A stretch of 64,000 nucleotides of DNA from Dendrobium chrysotoxum (lineage: Eukaryota > Streptophyta > Magnoliopsida > Asparagales > Orchidaceae), in assembly GCA_019925795.1 (NCBI GenBank), contig CM034307.1, positions 36,605,201 through 36,669,200 on the forward strand. The letters are read 5' to 3'. Below are positions 60,763 through 64,000 of this stretch, piece after piece. How positions within the stretch are numbered: position 1 is the stretch's first letter; every line of letters begins with the position of its first letter. The notes below the pieces were generated by a model. The model saw nothing but the letters and a program-made list of their open reading frames with translations. It was not told where the DNA came from and did not search any database. The position numbers and the translations under genes were made by a program.

Positions 60763-62215
60763 AGACATGGAGGCCAATAATATCGCAAAAGCATTTACAG
60801 AACTCAAAAGTAAATCCGTTAGGCCCAGGGGAAGTCAAAGAGGTTGAGGCATAGAAAACCACATCTTTGATTTCTATATTAGTCACTAGGGAGGTCAAGG
60901 AGGCAGTGAGATGGAGGGTTATGGTGTTCCCAGTAGGGATGTTATGGGAGTTAGCTTGGATGGGTTTGGGGGAGTTAAAAAGTTTCTTAAAATGTTGTAT
61001 AGAGGCAAAGAGAATCTCTTGAGGAGAAGAGAAGTGGCCAAAAGAGGTGGTAAGCATGCCTAGAATGGATTTTATCATACGAAAATCCAAGATCATCATC
61101 CCCATTCGATAACCATTTCAAATTTGTTCTTTGAATCATGCAGGAGGCCCAGGAAGAATGGCATGAAGCTAGTTGAGAGCTCACCTCTTTTAAGGTGGAA
61201 TTAAGAGAATAGTCAAGCGGGTTGCTTTGAATTTCTAATAATTAAGCTTGTTGTTAGGCCCTTAAGCTCTTTAATAGAAGTAGAGAGGAATGTTGAAGAA
61301 GCCTAATTCTTTTTTCTTTAATAGGTTTTTGAGGTTATGCAATTTTACATATAAAGTGGTAATAGGGCTACCACTCACAATAATAGAGAAAGCAGAAATA
61401 ACATCCCAAAATCCATCCACATTAGACTCATAGTTCTTATATAAGAATCTACAATTTTTAGAAGTATTAGTGCTTAAAAAAAGCACCAATGGAGAGTGAT
61501 CGGAACAACCAGGAGGTTCAACATTATAAAAGGAGGAAGGAAAGCAATTCAACCAGGCATCATTAATCAACACTATGTCTAGCTCAATATAAATGGGATT
61601 ATCCACTCTTTGATTAATGATTATACTAGGTATAGAAGATCCCAATAAAAGCCATGTCATGAGCCCCAATGTTAAACATTTGATTATTAAGCTCCCTAAG
61701 CCTACTATAATGAATAGAGTTTCCACCAAATTTTTCATTATCAAATCTACAACAATTAAAATATCCCATAATAGCCAAGGGAGAGGAGATGGAAGAAGCC
61801 ATCGACATAATTTGCTACCAAAGGGTTTGCCTCTCATCAATAGAGTTAGCAGCATGGACCACAGATCGAGAGCAAAATAAAGGGAGATGAGCCTGATGAG
61901 AGTCTGCCATGTAAGAGTTTTAGAAGAGAAAAAAGGAGGGGGAGAAGGAGATGTTGGAGAGGTTCCATTTCAACCAAATTCTTCTAGGGGAGGAAGAATC
62001 AAAATTATTACGGCTCTATTCATTCTCAAAGACCTTGTGAGAATATAAGAACCGTCGATCAAGAGCCACCAAATTGTGGATTTTAGCCTCTAGGATGAAC
62101 AACATGCATGTTCAAATGAAAGGAACGAACTACCTCTTTACAGTTTAACACTTTCTCAGGATTATTAAATCTCATGACATACCACCAAGCAATAGGAGGA
62201 AGGGTCATTGAGATT
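60763..62215 (-). pseudogene. LINE ORF2, endonuclease and RT N-terminus
   Basis: L1-type ORF2 starts with an apurinic-like endonuclease (Exo_endo_phos) that nicks target DNA. Here MGYFNCCRFDNEKFGG (about 61,720-61,770) corresponds to the GDFN motif region, with Gly-Asp changed to Gly-Tyr. PIYIELDIVLIND and GCSDHSPLVL (about 61,490-61,600) are the C-terminal SDH box. The RT N-terminus LTSPGPNGFTFEFCK follows at about 60,800-60,850. Several stops and frame changes occur. The 5' end is uncertain; similarity fades near 62,215. The gene continues at 58,927 after the solo LTR. Confidence 0.8.
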
Positions 62216-62512
62216 TGGAGCTGGAGGGTTTTTCCTTTTTGGCATTTTGGCATTTTTTGGATCTTGCTTCTTGGTTCTTACAAGATAATGTGACTTTAGT
62301 CAATCAAAATGTGTTAAAATATGTTAGATTCACCCTTTGATGTCCTATTTATAGATTTAGACCAAGCTTCATTACTATAATAAAGATTAAAAATAAGTAA
62401 TATAAGCAAATTTACATAGGCATACTATAAAGCTTGTTAGTTAGTGAACACATTTAGTACATTGTCCAATTGTTTGGCGACTTTTGATGAGTATTAAGGA
62501 TAAGTTCTCAAC

Positions 62513-62970
62513 AGGGCTATAAGTGAGTCAAGCCGACTCTTATGCCCATTTGAGCTTGGTTTGATAAATTGCTCATGAGCCAAGCTCGAAGAGCTAACAA
62601 GCAAGGCTTAACTAGCCTCAACTAGACTCATTGAAAAAATATTAATATAAATCATATTTAAAATTCACTAGAATTTAAGAGTTCAAGTATAAAGCTATTA
62701 AAAGTATTTAAAAATTATATATTGTCTTCTTATACAAAGTGATTCATTGTTATTTATATTCTAATTTCTCATTCTTTTTATAATTTTATCATAATAATTG
62801 CTTCAACCATAATTATTTTCTCACTTTTGTTATTATAGAGCCCACTCATCAGCTTGCTCAAACTCATTGAATTAAGCTCGAGCTTGAGCTCAAACTCGAT
62901 TAATTAATATAGCTCAAGCTCAAACTGAGGTACGGTTAACTCAAGCTCGACACAACTCGTTTATACCCCC
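62513..62970. mobile_element. Inverted-repeat element rich in AGCTCGAGC words
   Basis: The left end GGGCTATAAGTGAGTCAAGC and the complement of the right end (GGGGGTATAAACGAGTTG) form an imperfect terminal inverted repeat. Subterminal regions are full of AGCTCAAGCTC/GAGCTCGAGC words on both sides of an AT-rich centre. This style is common in non-autonomous hAT-like plant elements. No target duplication could be fixed. No coding frame. Confidence 0.45.
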
Positions 62971-64000
62971 AATTCTGAATGAGGATGAGTTTATATGTGA
63001 CGACAAATTCTATATAAAGATGAGTTCTATGCGGGGACAAGTTCCCAATGAGAAAGAGTTCTTTGTTAAGACAAGTTCCCTTAAAGAGTTCTCTATGTGA
63101 GAGAACTCAAGGGCGACCTGCAAGTACGTACACTAGGTTAGTAGCTGATGATTTCAATAAATCAAATTAAAATTCATAAGACGATCGACTTGATCAATTT
63201 AACTCAAATGTTCATGATTGTAACACCTTATAATCATAAAATCATAAAGTACATACATACATTGATTGCAGAAATGAATGATAAAAATAATAATAATAAA
63301 GATACTCTAAGCTTTCAAAAGTCAAAGAAGCAAACGAGGATGGCTAAGTGAAGCTTAAACCTTAATTATTAGCATGTTTGTAAGCACCTTTCACTTTGGG
63401 CACTAATTTGTTTTGATGTAAGAGGGTGGAATAAAGTTTCAAAATTGATTTTGATATTTTAAAAAAAAAAATTTAAAAGTAAAAATCTGATGAATGTTAG
63501 TTTTCAATTTTAGAACTCATCTTTGAAAATTGATAAATGAATTTCAATAAATAGGCTTTCAGCTTTTGAAAGTCAAATTATTATTCTTTTTATTATTTTG
63601 CATATTGTAATTATAATAAAATACAAAGTAATAATTAAGATTATATAATCCTGAATCAAATTTGATCTAAAAATGATTAATTTTACTTTGAAATAAGTGC
63701 AATATACTTAGATGAAAATAAATAAATACACAATATAATTAACACAAAGTGATTTTGTACAAAAACATATAAACTCAAATACTCAATTCAATAAAATGCT
63801 CTTCATGAACTCAAACTACTTTCTTTCAATTATATCTTAAACAAATTGGGTCCTACAAATCAATAGAAGCAATAATGCATAAACTTTCTCCCTTACTGAT
63901 ATGAGCCTTTTTCCTTAAGAAATAATAGTTAATCTCAAACACATATATTATAGGGGCGATTTACATGCATACCACATAATTTTTATAAATTTATATAACA
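62971..64000. other. AT-rich non-coding DNA, nothing recognised
   Basis: A short stretch of GAGTTC/AAGTTC direct words occurs at 62,975-63,100. A 67-codon frame at 63,148-63,351 has no recognisable features. Otherwise plain AT-rich sequence to the window end. Confidence 0.55.

Noticed and set aside
63148..63351. 67-codon plus-strand frame
   Set aside because: No similarity or features; Ile/Asn/Lys-rich composition as expected from AT-rich DNA.
1..64000. Host genes, tRNA, rRNA or organelle DNA
   Set aside because: No recognisable gene structure or RNA gene. The tRNA-like words found are retrotransposon primer-binding sites.

Overview
This window looks like intergenic nuclear DNA from a large-genome seed plant, most likely an angiosperm. 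I cannot place it more precisely. It is AT-rich and I found no convincing host protein gene, rRNA or tRNA gene. Nearly everything recognisable is transposable-element DNA: Ty3/gypsy LTR retrotransposons, L1-type LINEs and small MITE-like elements. The recognised coding frames all carry stops or frameshifts, apart from one short element ORF.

Left flank (1-17,453): a TG...CA-ended non-coding repeat unit (1-1,901), a LINE 3' relic, an ORF1-only LINE (3,477-5,327) whose 3' end was later duplicated in tandem, a MITE, a pair of direct repeats around a GC-rich minisatellite, a degenerate LTR with 38-bp repeats (9,534-11,247), a second ORF1-only LINE on the minus strand (11,808-13,899), another copy of the MITE family, and AT-rich DNA ending in an LTR-like edge at 17,453.

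Main block (17,454-about 62,215): a nest that can be unpicked from target-site duplications. The oldest layer is a minus-strand L1-type LINE whose ORF2 is now in three pieces (about 62,215-60,763; 58,927-58,350; 19,213-17,454). A solo LTR (58,933-60,757) splits the first two pieces. A Tekay/Del-like tandem of the form LTR-gag-LTR-gag-LTR (19,214-58,344) splits the second and third. Inside the first gag of that tandem sits an 8.4-kb TG...CA unit (22,250-52,045) flanked by GTAAC. Inside that unit sits a 21-kb minus-strand Tat/Ogre-like retrotransposon (24,249-45,606).

The Tat-like element is the youngest and most complete. It has LTRs of about 5.2 kb, a primer-binding site like tRNA-Arg, ORF1, gag, protease, reverse transcriptase, two RNase H domains (the second archaeal-type) and integrase. 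By eye its LTRs differ at about 65 of 5,050 sites. It is broken by four in-frame stops, one frame change and an Asp-to-Asn change at the second residue of the integrase DDE triad. Its LTRs and 3' region hold several families of hairpin-forming repeats that coding content does not explain. The right flank (62,216-64,000) holds one inverted-repeat element and AT-rich DNA.
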